Positions 9,003-19,965 of a stretch of 64,000 nucleotides of DNA are shown one piece after another. The DNA is from Metabacillus kandeliae (GTDB lineage Bacteria > Bacillota > Bacilli > Bacillales > Bacillaceae). Position 1 is the stretch's first letter; the number at the start of each line of letters is the position of its first letter. The translations under genes were made by a program, and so were the position numbers. The stretch lies in assembly GCF_021166585.1 (NCBI RefSeq), contig NZ_JAJOZE010000001.1, positions 762,062 to 826,061 on the forward strand, given 5' to 3'. A model generated the notes under the pieces. The model saw only the letters and a program-made list of their open reading frames with translations, had not been told where the DNA came from and made no database searches.

Positions 9003-9701
9003 ATGTTGAGCAGAAAATTATCCATAGCCATCGATGGTCCGGCAGCTGCCGGGAAAAGCACAGTGGCTAAAATCATAGCAGAGGACCTGTCCTATGTTTA
9101 CATTGATACTGGTGCCATGTACCGGTCATTAACCTACAAGGCGATACAGGATGGGGTCAGTCTTGAAGATGAGCAGGGGCTCTGCCTGCTGCTGTCGGAA
9201 ATGACGATAAAATTAGTCCCGGGACTTCGCCAAAGCGTTTATATTAATGAAGAAGATGTTACCGAAAAGATTCGGACAGCTGAAGTTACGAATCAAGTAT
9301 CCATTGCAGCCATGCATGCCGGCGTCCGCGGGGAAATGGTTAAGCGGCAGAGGGAGATGGCTGAAGGAGGCGGCGTTGTAATGGATGGCCGGGATATCGG
9401 CACACATGTCCTTCCAGATGCAGACATTAAGATATTTTTGCTTGCATCAGTGGAAGAACGAAGCAAAAGGCGTCATCAGGAAAATATATCAAAAGGTTTT
9501 CCGTCAGATCTGGAGCAGCTGAAGCGCGAGATTGCACGAAGAGATCAGCTTGATTCTGAGCGCGAGGTTTCTCCTCTAATAAAAGCCGCAGATGCCATTG
9601 AAATAAATACCACATCTTTATCAATAGAAGATGTAGCTGGTAAAATCAAGGCGCTTGTTGTGGAAAAACTCCAGAAGGAAAAAAATGATTTAAAATCCTG
9701 A
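9003..9701 (+). CDS. cmk: Cytidylate kinase
   Basis: Phosphorylates CMP and dCMP with ATP, recycling nucleotides from RNA turnover and lipid synthesis. The P-loop 'GPAAAGKS' is at residues 12-19, 'YIDTGAMYR' is the NMP-binding segment, '[13 protein letters not shown]' is the conserved central motif, and 'RRHQE' lies in the lid. The 232 residues are slightly longer than the usual 220-225 because of a lysine-rich tail. AAAGGAGA lies six bases before the ATG. Position before ypfD is conserved. Confidence 0.95.
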   Translation: MLSRKLSIAIDGPAAAGKSTVAKIIAEDLSYVYIDTGAMYRSLTYKAIQDGVSLEDEQGLCLLLSEMTIKLVPGLRQSVYINEEDVTEKIRTAEVTNQVSIAAMHAGVRGEMVKRQREMAEGGGVVMDGRDIGTHVLPDADIKIFLLASVEERSKRRHQENISKGFPSDLEQLKREIARRDQLDSEREVSPLIKAADAIEINTTSLSIEDVAGKIKALVVEKLQKEKNDLKS

Positions 9702-9770
9702 AAAAGGGAAAAAGTTGAGCAGTTTGTATGTTTTTATCTGATATGCCTCAGTCAGAAATGAGAACGTGGT

Positions 9771-9797
9771 AAAAAAGAATCTTAATTAAGCTTTTTT
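9771..9797 (+). terminator. Weak candidate terminator after cmk
   Basis: AAAAAG and CTTTTT flank a CTTAATTAAG palindrome, leading into a T run; the stem is A/T-rich and interrupted. Confidence 0.35.
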
Positions 9798-9802
9798 CCG
9801 TC

Positions 9803-10129
9803 ATAGCCCGATTCGGGTGTGAAATGCTAATTCCACAGCCTGTGCAGTTTGGCATTACTCGCTGAGGGAACTGAAGCCCTCGGTGAACATCCGATTATAT
9901 TCACCATTCACAGTTTAATTTAGGTCTAAAGTTGTAGAAACCCTTCACTGACAGAGCATTCTGACTGTTATTTTAAAAGAGGCTATGCATCTTGAGGGGG
10001 ACTAAACACTTGACAAAAAGTAGCATTTATTAGAAGTTTAATAAAAGAGAATGTTTATCATTTCATCATTTGCATGAAATGTTTACATAACATTAAGTCG
10101 TGCTGGTTTTGACCAAGGAGGTAAATGGA
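9803..10129 (+). promoter_or_regulatory. Structured upstream region of ypfD
   Basis: The cmk-ypfD gap (428 bases) has no gene. It contains a CTGAGGG/CCCTCGG hairpin (9862-9883), a longer-range AATGC/GCATT pair (9823-9827 and 9852-9856), and a TTGACA box at 10010-10015 without a convincing -10 at normal spacing. The AAGGAGGT ribosome-binding site of ypfD is at 10115-10122. Confidence 0.3.
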
Positions 10130-12341
<2,212 letters not shown>

Positions 12342-12346
12342 CAAGC

Positions 12347-12386
12347 AAAAAGGCACAGGCCGTTTAATCGGCCTGTGCCTTTTTAT
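12347..12386 (+). terminator. Strong terminator of ypfD-fni
   Basis: Perfect 16-bp stem (12347-12362 with 12369-12384), loop TTTAAT, with a GC-rich core, A run before and T run after; works on both strands. Confidence 0.95.
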
Positions 12387-12470
12387 TAATAGCAGAATTT
12401 CCTAAATGCGGTTAGATAGCTGATAGTAAGAAGATGAATTGTCCGCTAGCCCTATTCTTTAGTCACTTTA

Positions 12471-12496
12471 AAAAGTCCGCCAAAATGCGGTCTTTT
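12471..12496 (-). terminator. Candidate terminator of ypzI
   Basis: AAAAGTCCGC pairs with GCGGTCTTTT (one T-T mismatch) around CAAAAT. The reverse strand has the better T run, fitting the end of ypzI 50 bases away. Confidence 0.5.
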
Positions 12497-12547
12497 CGTT
12501 ATTTTCCGCAAGCAGCTGCAGTGTTTGAATAAGCGGCATCCACTTTT

Positions 12548-12679
12548 TTATTTATTCCGTTCTCTTGCTTCTTCAGCACCCTCAAGTGCTGCAGATCCTT
12601 TATTCTGTATTGATTGATCACGATCTGATTCTACTCTTTTTTGAGCCTTCAGTTTTTTTTCCTGTCTGTCTTTACCCAT
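12548..12679 (-). CDS. ypzI: Small YpzI-family protein
   Basis: A 43-residue, highly charged reverse-strand ORF beginning MGKDRQEKKLKAQKR and continuing VESDRD, ending in EEARERNK. This is the pattern of YpzI, a short protein of unknown function found at this place in Bacillus genomes. GGAAGG lies about seven bases before the ATG on the reverse strand. No membrane segment or cysteine is present. It is divergent in orientation from the housekeeping genes around it and sits beside a repeat element (12724-12881). A candidate terminator follows. Confidence 0.8.
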   Translation of the reverse strand: MGKDRQEKKLKAQKRVESDRDQSIQNKGSAALEGAEEARERNK

Positions 12680-12723
12680 TGTAATCCTTCCTTTCTGTTG
12701 GTTCTTTGACAAAAGAACTTGTC

Positions 12724-12881
12724 AGGGCTGAGCAAGCGGCATCCGCTTTTCTAAATTGTCCAGCTCCGGCCGCTAGCCCCTCGAGGTCATAAGCCGCTCA
12801 TCCAGGGAAAGGAAAGATCGCCTTTCCCCGGCTGATCGTCTTATGCTTGTCGGGGCTGAACGAGCGGCCTCCGCTTTTCTA
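12724..12881. repeat. Intergenic palindromic repeat element with direct-repeat ends
   Basis: Two near-identical 30-base blocks (12724-12753 and 12852-12881; core GGGCTGA..GAGCGGC and CCGCTTTTCTA) bracket a segment with internal inverted repeats. These include CTAGCCCC...GGGGCTGA, TCATAAG...CTTATG, and a GGGAAAGG/CCTTTCCC hairpin at 12805-12828. A degenerate third end block, AAGCGGCATCC, occurs near 12533. It resembles the dispersed palindromic elements I recall in many Bacillaceae genomes. Confidence 0.7.
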
Positions 12882-12948
12882 GGATAGTTTATCCGGTTAA
12901 ACCTTGCTCATTCAGTCCATAATGGTAAAAGAAATGGAGGAGTACGGA

Positions 12949-13566
12949 GTGGAGGGCATTCTTTATTATTGGATATTTTGGTGCTGGCTGATTATAGCAG
13001 CTTTTCTTTGGCCGAAAGGAACAGAACGAACGATGGCTATTTATTTTATTCTTATAAATTTGGCGAGCAGCCAGTCTTTTGTACATGGAAAGGAAGTGGC
13101 TGCAGGGCTTTCTTCCCTTGAAATGTGGGCATTTTCCATGTATTTAACTGCGAGGAACGGATACTTAAAGTCGCCGCGCTTTTTATTGGGTGTATTTGGA
13201 ATGATGGCTGGCTATGCTGCCATTCAGCTGTTTCAGCTGTTTGATCCCGTCTGGTTTATTGTTGACAAGTTTTATATTCTGCTGATTGTTTTCACAGGGG
13301 GATCTCTCTATATCGGAAAAGACTGGATGGAGCGGATGGTGCTTTTTACAGCCGCTATGCTTCAGGGAGAATTTTTGTACTGGGCAGTCATCAGGCATTT
13401 TTATGAGGGGCTCTTTATCGGGGGAGCTGATTTCCTGGATTTGTGTGCTTCAGGTACCGCTGTTATTGGAACCTGGACACTGCTTGGAATGGGAGCAGAA
13501 CTTGTGCGGAAAAGACGGAAGAAAAATACCGGCAGCCAGGATCCTGTGCTCACCCGTTTTCCGTAA
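12949..13566 (+). CDS. yphA: YphA family integral membrane protein
   Basis: 205 residues with about six hydrophobic segments (for example 'LYYWIFWCWLIIAAFLW', 'MAIYFILINLA', 'FLLGVFGMMAGYAAIQLF', 'FYILLIVFTGG') and a basic tail 'ELVRKRRKKN'. It matches YphA in size and place, between the fni region and der. Function is not established. The GTG at 12949 is chosen because GGAGGA at 12936-12941 lies seven to eight bases upstream; the frame's earlier start at 12904 lacks such a site. Confidence 0.75.
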   Translation: MEGILYYWIFWCWLIIAAFLWPKGTERTMAIYFILINLASSQSFVHGKEVAAGLSSLEMWAFSMYLTARNGYLKSPRFLLGVFGMMAGYAAIQLFQLFDPVWFIVDKFYILLIVFTGGSLYIGKDWMERMVLFTAAMLQGEFLYWAVIRHFYEGLFIGGADFLDLCASGTAVIGTWTLLGMGAELVRKRRKKNTGSQDPVLTRFP

Positions 13567-13614
13567 TGGATTAAGTTGTTTCATCCGGTAAAAACTGATA
13601 GAATAAAAAAGCTT

Positions 13615-13643
13615 AACCCTTCTATAAAGAGGGGTTTCTTTTA
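13615..13643 (+). terminator. Terminator of yphA
   Basis: Nine-pair stem (AACCCTTCT with AGAGGGGTT, one G-T), loop ATAA, then TCTTTTAT. The rest of the 329-base gap before der shows no supported gene. Confidence 0.7.
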
Positions 13644-13895
13644 TGAAGCTGTATTTACTGGGCTGTTCGCTGAAAAGGGACTTAAGCGTATCGCTTAGAA
13701 ATAAAACTTAAACCTTTATGAAAGCTATAAGCAAAGGGTATAACAAAATAAGCCCTTCTTTAGCGAAAATGAAATAATGCTGCTGACAAGCGTTTATGAA
13801 TAAGCAAAGAAATTTGCAGGTACAGCAAGAAGACTTGCCTGCTGACAGTGCGTACATAAATAAAAGGCAGATTGAAAAGAAAGGATGCTGGATAA

Positions 13896-15206
13896 ATGGC
13901 TAAACCGATTATTGCCATTGTCGGACGCCCGAATGTGGGCAAATCCACAATATTTAACAGGATTGTTGGAGAAAGAGTGTCGATTGTCGAAGATATTCCA
14001 GGTGTGACAAGAGACCGAATCTACAGTTCCGGAGAGTGGCTGAACCATGAATTTAATATTATTGATACAGGCGGTATCGAGATTGGGGATGCCCCATTCC
14101 TGACACAAATCCGTGAACAGGCAGAGATTGCCATTGATGAGGCAGACGTTATTATCTTTTTGACAAACGGAAGAGAAGGCGTCACATCTGCTGATGAGGA
14201 AGTAGCCAAGATTCTATACCGTTCGAATAAACCGGTTGTTCTTGCTGTTAATAAAATTGATAACCCTGATATGAGAACGGATATTTTTGATTTTTATTCA
14301 CTTGGATTTGGAGAGCCTTTCCCCATTTCAGGATCCCACGGTCTTGGACTTGGTGACCTGCTTGATGAAGCGGCAAGGCACTTCCCTGATACATCAGGCA
14401 AGGACTACGATGATGAAATGATTAAATTCTCTCTTATCGGAAGGCCGAATGTCGGCAAATCCTCCCTTGTTAATGCAATCCTTGGCGAAGACAGAGTTAT
14501 CGTCAGTAACATTGCCGGAACAACGCGGGATGCCATTGATACTGTGTATAAATATAATGGCAGAGAATATGTCATTATTGATACGGCCGGTATGAGGAAA
14601 AAAGGGAAGGTTTATGAATCTACAGAAAAATACAGCGTGCTTCGCGCATTAAAGGCGATTGAACGCTCAGATGTTGTCCTTGTTGTTCTGAACGCAGAAG
14701 AAGGCATTATTGAGCAGGACAAAAAAATTGCAGGCTATGCCCATGAGGCCGGAAAAGCGGTTGTTATTGCCGTTAATAAATGGGATGCCGTAGAAAAAGA
14801 CGAAAAAACAATGAAAGCATTCGAACAGAACATCAGAGAGCATTTTCTGTTCCTTGATTATGCACCGATTATTTTTCTATCTGCAATTACTAAGAAAAGA
14901 ATTCATACAATGATGCCTGAAATCTTGAAAGCTAGTGAAAATCATGCGATGAGGGTTCCGACAACTGTTCTTAACGATGTTATTGCTGATGCTGTTGCAA
15001 TGAACCCAGCGCCTGCAGATAAGGGGAAACGTCTAAAAGTTTATTACGCTGCACAGGTAGCTGTTAAGCCGCCGACTTTTGTTGTATTTGTGAATGAACC
15101 TGAACTGATGCACTTTTCTTACGAACGTTTCTTAGAAAACCGGATCAGGGATGCTTTTGGATTTGAAGGAACCCCGATCAGAGTTATTCCGCGAGCAAGA
15201 AAGTAA
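13896..15206 (+). CDS. der: Double-GTPase ribosome assembly factor Der (EngA)
   Basis: Essential GTPase that acts in maturation of the 50S ribosomal subunit. Two tandem G domains are visible: the first with 'GRPNVGKST' (about 10-18), 'DTGG' and 'NKID'; the second with 'GRPNVGKSS' (about 183-191), 'DTAG' and 'NKWD'. A C-terminal KH-like domain (about 350-436, '[21 protein letters not shown]') follows. The 436 residues match the B. subtilis protein. AAAGGATG precedes the ATG. gpsA starts 30 bases after the stop. Confidence 0.97.
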   Translation: MAKPIIAIVGRPNVGKSTIFNRIVGERVSIVEDIPGVTRDRIYSSGEWLNHEFNIIDTGGIEIGDAPFLTQIREQAEIAIDEADVIIFLTNGREGVTSADEEVAKILYRSNKPVVLAVNKIDNPDMRTDIFDFYSLGFGEPFPISGSHGLGLGDLLDEAARHFPDTSGKDYDDEMIKFSLIGRPNVGKSSLVNAILGEDRVIVSNIAGTTRDAIDTVYKYNGREYVIIDTAGMRKKGKVYESTEKYSVLRALKAIERSDVVLVVLNAEEGIIEQDKKIAGYAHEAGKAVVIAVNKWDAVEKDEKTMKAFEQNIREHFLFLDYAPIIFLSAITKKRIHTMMPEILKASENHAMRVPTTVLNDVIADAVAMNPAPADKGKRLKVYYAAQVAVKPPTFVVFVNEPELMHFSYERFLENRIRDAFGFEGTPIRVIPRARK

Positions 15207-15236
15207 TCAGGATAATATCGGGAAGAGGTGATGGAA

Positions 15237-16274
15237 ATGCAAAAAATTGCAGTTCTTGGAGCTGGCAGCTGGGGCACTGCCCTCGCGATTGTGTTAGCAG
15301 ATAACCAGCATGAAGTATTGTTATGGGGGCATCGGAAAGAGCTGATTGATGAAATCAACACTTCACGCAGAAACCAGAAGTATCTTCCTGGAATAGATCT
15401 TCCTGCAGGCATTACAGGCAGCAGCTCTTTGGAAGAAGCTTTAAAGGATGCAGATGCTGTTATCCTGGCTGTACCTGCAAAGGCGGTTAGAGAAGTGCTT
15501 CAGGAAGCTGTCAAGCTGAATCCTGACCCGATGACTGTTGTTCATGTGAGCAAAGGCATTGAACCTGACTCATTAAAAAGGATTTCAGAGATTCTTGAAG
15601 AAGAAGTACCTGAAGCCCTTTTAAAGGACGTTGTGGTTCTTTCAGGGCCAAGCCATGCGGAAGAAGTAAGCCGCAGGCATCCGACAACGGTAACTTCTGC
15701 TTCGAAGAACATGCAGGCTGCAGAGTATATTCAGGATTTATTCATGAACCAAAACTTCCGGGTCTATACAAACCCTGACGTCATTGGAGTAGAGATTGGC
15801 GGAGCGCTGAAAAATATCATTGCACTCGCAGCAGGCATAACGGACGGCCTGGGATACGGCGATAACGCAAAAGCTGCTTTAATGACAAGAGGCCTTGCTG
15901 AAATAGCAAGGGTCGGCAGCAGCATGGGGGCAAACCCGCTGACATTCTCAGGTCTGACAGGAATAGGCGACTTGATTGTTACCTGTACAAGTGTCCATTC
16001 CCGGAATTGGCGGGCAGGCAATATGCTTGGAAAGGGCAAGCAGCTTGAAGAAGTTCTTGAGGAGATGGGGATGGTTGTGGAAGGGGTCAGAACCACCAAG
16101 GCCGCTTACCAGCTTTCACAAAAATATGACGTGAAAATGCCGATTACAGCTGCCCTATATCAAGTTCTCTTCAGCGGAGAAAGCCCGAAAGAAGCTGTTG
16201 ATTCCCTAATGTCGAGAGTAAGAACGCACGAAATGGAGGATCTCATAAATATTGTCGGCGAGCGGTCAGAGTGA
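15237..16274 (+). CDS. gpsA: NAD(P)-dependent glycerol-3-phosphate dehydrogenase
   Basis: Reduces dihydroxyacetone phosphate to sn-glycerol 3-phosphate, the backbone of membrane phospholipids. The Rossmann motif 'GAGSWG' is at residues 8-13. Also present are 'GPSHAEEV' and the catalytic-lysine region 'GVEIGGALKNIIALAAG', plus 'NWRAGNMLGKG' near the C terminus. The ATG at 15237 is preferred: AGAGGTGAT is five to six bases upstream and the product is then 345 residues, the usual length; ATG at 15231 and GTG at 15228 are in the same frame. Confidence 0.96.
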   Translation: MQKIAVLGAGSWGTALAIVLADNQHEVLLWGHRKELIDEINTSRRNQKYLPGIDLPAGITGSSSLEEALKDADAVILAVPAKAVREVLQEAVKLNPDPMTVVHVSKGIEPDSLKRISEILEEEVPEALLKDVVVLSGPSHAEEVSRRHPTTVTSASKNMQAAEYIQDLFMNQNFRVYTNPDVIGVEIGGALKNIIALAAGITDGLGYGDNAKAALMTRGLAEIARVGSSMGANPLTFSGLTGIGDLIVTCTSVHSRNWRAGNMLGKGKQLEEVLEEMGMVVEGVRTTKAAYQLSQKYDVKMPITAALYQVLFSGESPKEAVDSLMSRVRTHEMEDLINIVGERSE

Positions 16275-16490
16275 CAAGTGACCATAAGTTCACCGCAGGC
16301 ATATGATATCTTGAGTTTCTCGAATGAAAGTTGAAAAAGTTTTAAAAAGCGGCTAAAAGTTCTTCTGCAATTCTTAAACATGCTTTAAACTAGGCATTAG
16401 AGGATGCAAAAACAGTTTAGTCCGCATAATATGCATCGTACAATAGAGAGGTGTCCTGTTCGATAGGGTAAAATTAGTCGCTTTTTAGAG

Positions 16491-16527
16491 CTGAAGTAAA
16501 GCTGCCCCCTCTTTACTTCAGTTTTTT
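16491..16527 (+). terminator. Strong terminator in the gpsA-yphE gap
   Basis: Perfect 11-bp stem CTGAAGTAAAG/CTTTACTTCAG, loop CTGCCCCCT, six T. It lies 217 bases after gpsA, and TTTAGT-17-TACAAT (16416-16444) sits just upstream, so it may also end a short separate transcript. Confidence 0.9.
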
Positions 16528-16631
16528 ACATCCAGAAGCTTGCTGCTATGCTTTTTCAGGCAATAGAGGACAAGCGCTTCATCAAAATGTAAACGTTGAC
16601 AAATGAGGTTATTCTGAATGGAGGGATCTGG

Positions 16632-16835
16632 TTGTCTCCGGCGCTGGTAAAAATGTGGATTGCTCTTTCGTCCATGGTCTTTATGTTTATTGCTGTCTTT
16701 TTTATTTATTTCAGCCGTTACAAACTGAATAATAAGCCATTGAAAATGATATTTTCATCTGCAGCCTACATATTTTTAGTTTTTGCAGGTCTGATTATCC
16801 TGTTTGTTGTGTTTACAGGACCTGTCAATGAGTAA
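16632..16835 (+). CDS. yphE: Small two-helix membrane protein YphE (DUF2768)
   Basis: 67 residues with two hydrophobic helices ('LSSMVFMFIAVFFIYF' and 'YIFLVFAGLIILFVVF') joined by a short basic loop. This is the size and pattern of YphE/DUF2768. The TTG at 16632 is preferred because GGAGGG lies at 16620-16625, six bases upstream; the frame's TTG at 16596 has no ribosome-binding site. Position between gpsA and yphF is conserved, and sporulation control is likely by association with the neighbouring genes. Function is not established. Confidence 0.8.
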   Translation: MSPALVKMWIALSSMVFMFIAVFFIYFSRYKLNNKPLKMIFSSAAYIFLVFAGLIILFVVFTGPVNE

Positions 16836-16848
16836 GGGGAATTCTGCT

Positions 16849-17568
16849 ATGAAAAAACTTTTGCCCATCCTTCTCCTGATGTTCTGCATTCCGTGGCTTG
16901 GCGGCTGCATGTACCCTGAAGGCAGGCTTGCTGCCAATCAGGTGCCGTACGAAAGCCAGATGGAAAGCGTACAAAAGGCCATTGAACAGTTTCAAAAGGA
17001 TAATGGCGGCATCCTTCCTATTAAGACAAGAAATATGAAAACACCAATCTATCAAAAATATCCAATCGACTTTAACCGGCTGATCCCAAAATATTTGCCT
17101 GATGCTCCCGGCAACGCCTATGAAAGCGGGGGGAATTATTTATATGTGCTGCTTCATGCCGAGAAAAAGCCCGAAGTGAAGCTCATTGATCTCAGGACAT
17201 CTGAAACAATCAGAGATCTTAAAATAAGGCTTGCCGCATATATGGAATCAAACGGCTATCCTCCGTACAGCAAAGTCCTTTCCGATAAAGTGTACAGCCT
17301 TGATTTTAAGGAGCTTGGCTATCAGTCGCCGCCTCAGGCTGTCAGTCCTTATTCTGGCGTTTATATGCCGATTGTGATTGATAACAAAGGCAATCTCTAT
17401 GCAGACTATTCTGTTGATCTAGCCAAAGCTTTGAAAGAAAGCGGGACCCATCCGAAAAATGGAGAAGATATAAGGGATCTCCTTGCGGAAAAGTCTCCTT
17501 TTGTGCCTGCCTTTTCGATGCCTTACACCGTCAATAAGGACAATGAGCCAATTTTTATGATTCAATAA
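16849..17568 (+). CDS. yphF: Predicted lipoprotein YphF
   Basis: 239 residues with a lipoprotein signal: 'KKLLPILLLMFCIPW' followed by lipobox 'LGGC', so the mature protein would be lipid-anchored outside the membrane. The rest is a soluble domain without motifs I recognise beyond YphF similarity. AAGGGGA lies eight bases before the ATG at 16849, which fixes the start; earlier in-frame codons overlap yphE. The gene follows yphE by 13 bases and comes before spoIVA, suggesting mother-cell expression, which is inference. Confidence 0.8.
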   Translation: MKKLLPILLLMFCIPWLGGCMYPEGRLAANQVPYESQMESVQKAIEQFQKDNGGILPIKTRNMKTPIYQKYPIDFNRLIPKYLPDAPGNAYESGGNYLYVLLHAEKKPEVKLIDLRTSETIRDLKIRLAAYMESNGYPPYSKVLSDKVYSLDFKELGYQSPPQAVSPYSGVYMPIVIDNKGNLYADYSVDLAKALKESGTHPKNGEDIRDLLAEKSPFVPAFSMPYTVNKDNEPIFMIQ

Positions 17569-17574
17569 GTCATG

Positions 17575-17618
17575 AACCCTTCTTTCAGAAAATAAACTCA
17601 GAAAGAAGGGTTTTTTAT
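17575..17618 (+). terminator. Terminator of yphE-yphF
   Basis: AACCCTTCTTTC pairs perfectly with GAAAGAAGGGTT (12 bp), loop of 14 bases, then a T-rich tail. Confidence 0.85.
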
Positions 17619-17659
17619 TTTCTCAAAATGAAAAAAATAGAAAATTTTTCATTGATGGT

Positions 17660-17689
17660 TATAAATAATTGGGACAACGTCATACACAT
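17660..17689 (+). promoter_or_regulatory. Candidate sigma-E promoter of spoIVA
   Basis: TTATAAA, 15-base spacer, CATACACA, close to the mother-cell sigma-E pattern (ATA-type -35, CATACA -10). spoIVA is sigma-E controlled in B. subtilis. Confidence 0.55.
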
Positions 17690-17751
17690 ATAGTGTCCTG
17701 GATAAAAGAACACGGAAAATCCCAAGAAACAGTTGATCGGGAGGGGATCAC

Positions 17752-19230
17752 TTGGAAAAGGTAGATATTTTTAAAGACATCGCTGAACGGACCGGCGGCG
17801 ATATATATCTCGGAGTAGTTGGAGCGGTAAGAACAGGCAAATCTACTTTTATCAAAAAGTTCATGGAGCTTGTTGTGCTTCCGAACATTGATAATGAAGC
17901 AGACAAAGCAAGAGCGCAAGATGAACTGCCTCAAAGTGCTGCAGGAAAAACCATTATGACAACAGAACCGAAATTTGTCCCTAACCAGGCTGTGAGTGTG
18001 CATGTAGGGGAAGGGCTTGATGTGAACATCCGCCTTGTTGACTGTGTGGGGTATACCGTTCCGGGAGCGAAAGGGTATGAGGATGAAAATGGCCCCCGTA
18101 TGATTAACACTCCTTGGTATGAAGAGCCGATCCCGTTCCACGAAGCAGCTGAAATCGGAACGAGAAAAGTGATTCAGGAGCATTCCACAATCGGTGTAGT
18201 CATCACAACAGACGGATCAATCGGTGAAATTCCCCGTTATGATTATATTGAAGCAGAAGAGCGCGTGATTGATGAGCTGAAGGAAGTCGGCAAGCCGTTT
18301 ATTATGATTATAAACACTGTACAGCCGTATCACCCGGATACTGAGCTCCTAAAGCAGCAGCTGAATGAAAAATATGATATCCCTGTCCTTGCCATGAGTG
18401 TTGAAAGCATGAGAGAGTCAGATGTCATGAGTGTCCTCAGAGAATCACTGTATGAGTTTCCTGTCCTTGAAGTAAACGTTAACCTTCCGAGCTGGGTAAT
18501 GGTCTTAAGGGAGAACCACTGGCTCAGGGAGAGCTACCAGGAGGCTGTGAAAGACACTGTAAAGGACATCAAGCGCCTTCGCGATGTGGACCGTGTTGTC
18601 GGCTCATTCAGCGAATTTGACTTTATTGAGCGCGCGAGTCTTGCTGGCATAGAAATGGGCCAGGGAGTAGCTGAAATTGATCTGTATGCGCCGGATAATT
18701 TATATGATGAAATTTTAAAAGAAGTGGTCGGAGTGGAAATCAGGGGCAAGGATCACCTGCTGCAGCTCATGCAGGATTTTGCTTACGCGAAATCAGAATA
18801 TGACCAGGTTTCAGATGCTCTCCGCATGGTTAAACAAACGGGATACGGCATCGCTGCCCCTGCACTGTCTGATATGAGCCTTGATGAACCGGAGATTACA
18901 CGGCACGGCTCCCGCTTTGGGGTAAGATTAAAAGCAGTGGCTCCTTCGATCCATATGATTAAAGTGGATGTAGAATCAGAGTTTTCTCCTATTATCGGCA
19001 CTGAAAAACAAAGTGAAGAGCTTGTCCGCTACCTGATGCAGGATTTTGAGGACGATCCTCTTTCCATCTGGAATTCCGATATTTTTGGAAGAAGTCTGAG
19101 CTCCATCGTCAGGGAAGGAATTCAGGCAAAGCTTTCGCTCATGCCTGAGAATGCCAGATATAAGCTGAAGGAAACACTTGAAAGAATTATTAACGAAGGA
19201 TCCGGCGGCCTGATTGCCATCATCCTTTAA
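17752..19230 (+). CDS. spoIVA: Stage IV sporulation protein A (coat morphogenetic ATPase)
   Basis: ATP-driven scaffold that polymerises on the outer forespore membrane and anchors the coat and cortex assembly. The Walker A motif 'GAVRTGKS' is at residues 24-31, with Lys30, the residue needed for ATPase activity in B. subtilis. The extreme C terminus 'GGLIAIIL' matches the segment that interacts with SpoVM and the membrane. Length is 492 residues, identical to B. subtilis. The start is a TTG preceded by GGGAGGGG, as in B. subtilis. Confidence 0.97.
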   Translation: MEKVDIFKDIAERTGGDIYLGVVGAVRTGKSTFIKKFMELVVLPNIDNEADKARAQDELPQSAAGKTIMTTEPKFVPNQAVSVHVGEGLDVNIRLVDCVGYTVPGAKGYEDENGPRMINTPWYEEPIPFHEAAEIGTRKVIQEHSTIGVVITTDGSIGEIPRYDYIEAEERVIDELKEVGKPFIMIINTVQPYHPDTELLKQQLNEKYDIPVLAMSVESMRESDVMSVLRESLYEFPVLEVNVNLPSWVMVLRENHWLRESYQEAVKDTVKDIKRLRDVDRVVGSFSEFDFIERASLAGIEMGQGVAEIDLYAPDNLYDEILKEVVGVEIRGKDHLLQLMQDFAYAKSEYDQVSDALRMVKQTGYGIAAPALSDMSLDEPEITRHGSRFGVRLKAVAPSIHMIKVDVESEFSPIIGTEKQSEELVRYLMQDFEDDPLSIWNSDIFGRSLSSIVREGIQAKLSLMPENARYKLKETLERIINEGSGGLIAIIL

Positions 19231-19237
19231 TAACAAG

Positions 19238-19275
19238 CGGCTCTTGGAATGACCAGCATTCCAGGAGCCGTTTTT
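19238..19275 (+). terminator. Terminator of spoIVA
   Basis: 14-bp stem CGGCTCTTGGAATG/CATTCCAGGAGCCG (one G-T), loop ACCAG, T run. Confidence 0.93.
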
Positions 19276-19340
19276 ATATTATATGGCAAGCTGATTAGTC
19301 AAAACAGCTTGTAACCGGCTTTTGGTTCAATTAAAAAACT

Positions 19341-19480
19341 GGGAATAAAGCCGTTTTGGAGATTGGCCAGTAAAGCAGCTGTTTTGGCAGTTAATGATGA
19401 AAATCCGCCAGTAAAGGGAGCGTTTCCGCCTGTTGAAGGGCTGAACTGGACAATAAAGAGGTCATTTTGGACAGTAAAAA
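19341..19480. repeat. Degenerate 21-bp tandem repeat, locus 1
   Basis: CAGTAAA-like blocks begin at 19368, 19388, 19409, 19430, 19451 and 19472, each followed by a variable stretch and a TTTTGG- or TTTCCGC-like block. The spacing is 20 or 21. The same unit recurs at 25738-25820. Confidence 0.7.
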
Positions 19481-19965
19481 ATAAAATAACTCATAATAAT
19501 ATTATGGTTAACCTACCTTTATCCTTCTAAATTACAAAAAGAACATATCCCCTGATAATCCGCATGACACCCTTCGGAAAGAGGCCGCTTCTTAAACTTT
19601 CCTAAGAATAGCTTAATATTTAAAAAAGAAAGCTCCCTAGTAAAAAAAGCCTGCCCAATAATCAGAAAAATGTCTTTTTCGACAGCAGGGACGAAAAAAC
19701 CGTGAAACGGCCGAATGATATTTACAAGTCCGGAACGCAATGTTACCATACGATTCCAAGCAGCCGGGCTTTCTTATGACTCGGAGAGGACATCCTGCCG
19801 GTTTTTTGGAGAAATCACCTCAGGAAGCCTGATAAATTAAGCTTTTCTGTGCATTTATAGTTGCTATGGCTTTTTTGTTGTGATAATCTACTAACAGGTT
19901 AGGAGCAAATTTTCTCTCAACTGGTCAAATATCCCTAAAAAAGCGCTTAATATCACGGAAAATGA
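19481..19965. other. Intergenic region before hbs, no supported gene
   Basis: Between the repeat and the hbs promoter I see no forward gene. A 76-codon reverse ORF (19519-19749) has a cysteine-containing end but no good ribosome-binding site, so I do not call it. Confidence 0.4.

Noticed and set aside
13642-13710. 22-codon ORF after the yphA terminator
   Set aside because: It starts in the terminator tail; too short and without similarity to call a gene or leader peptide.
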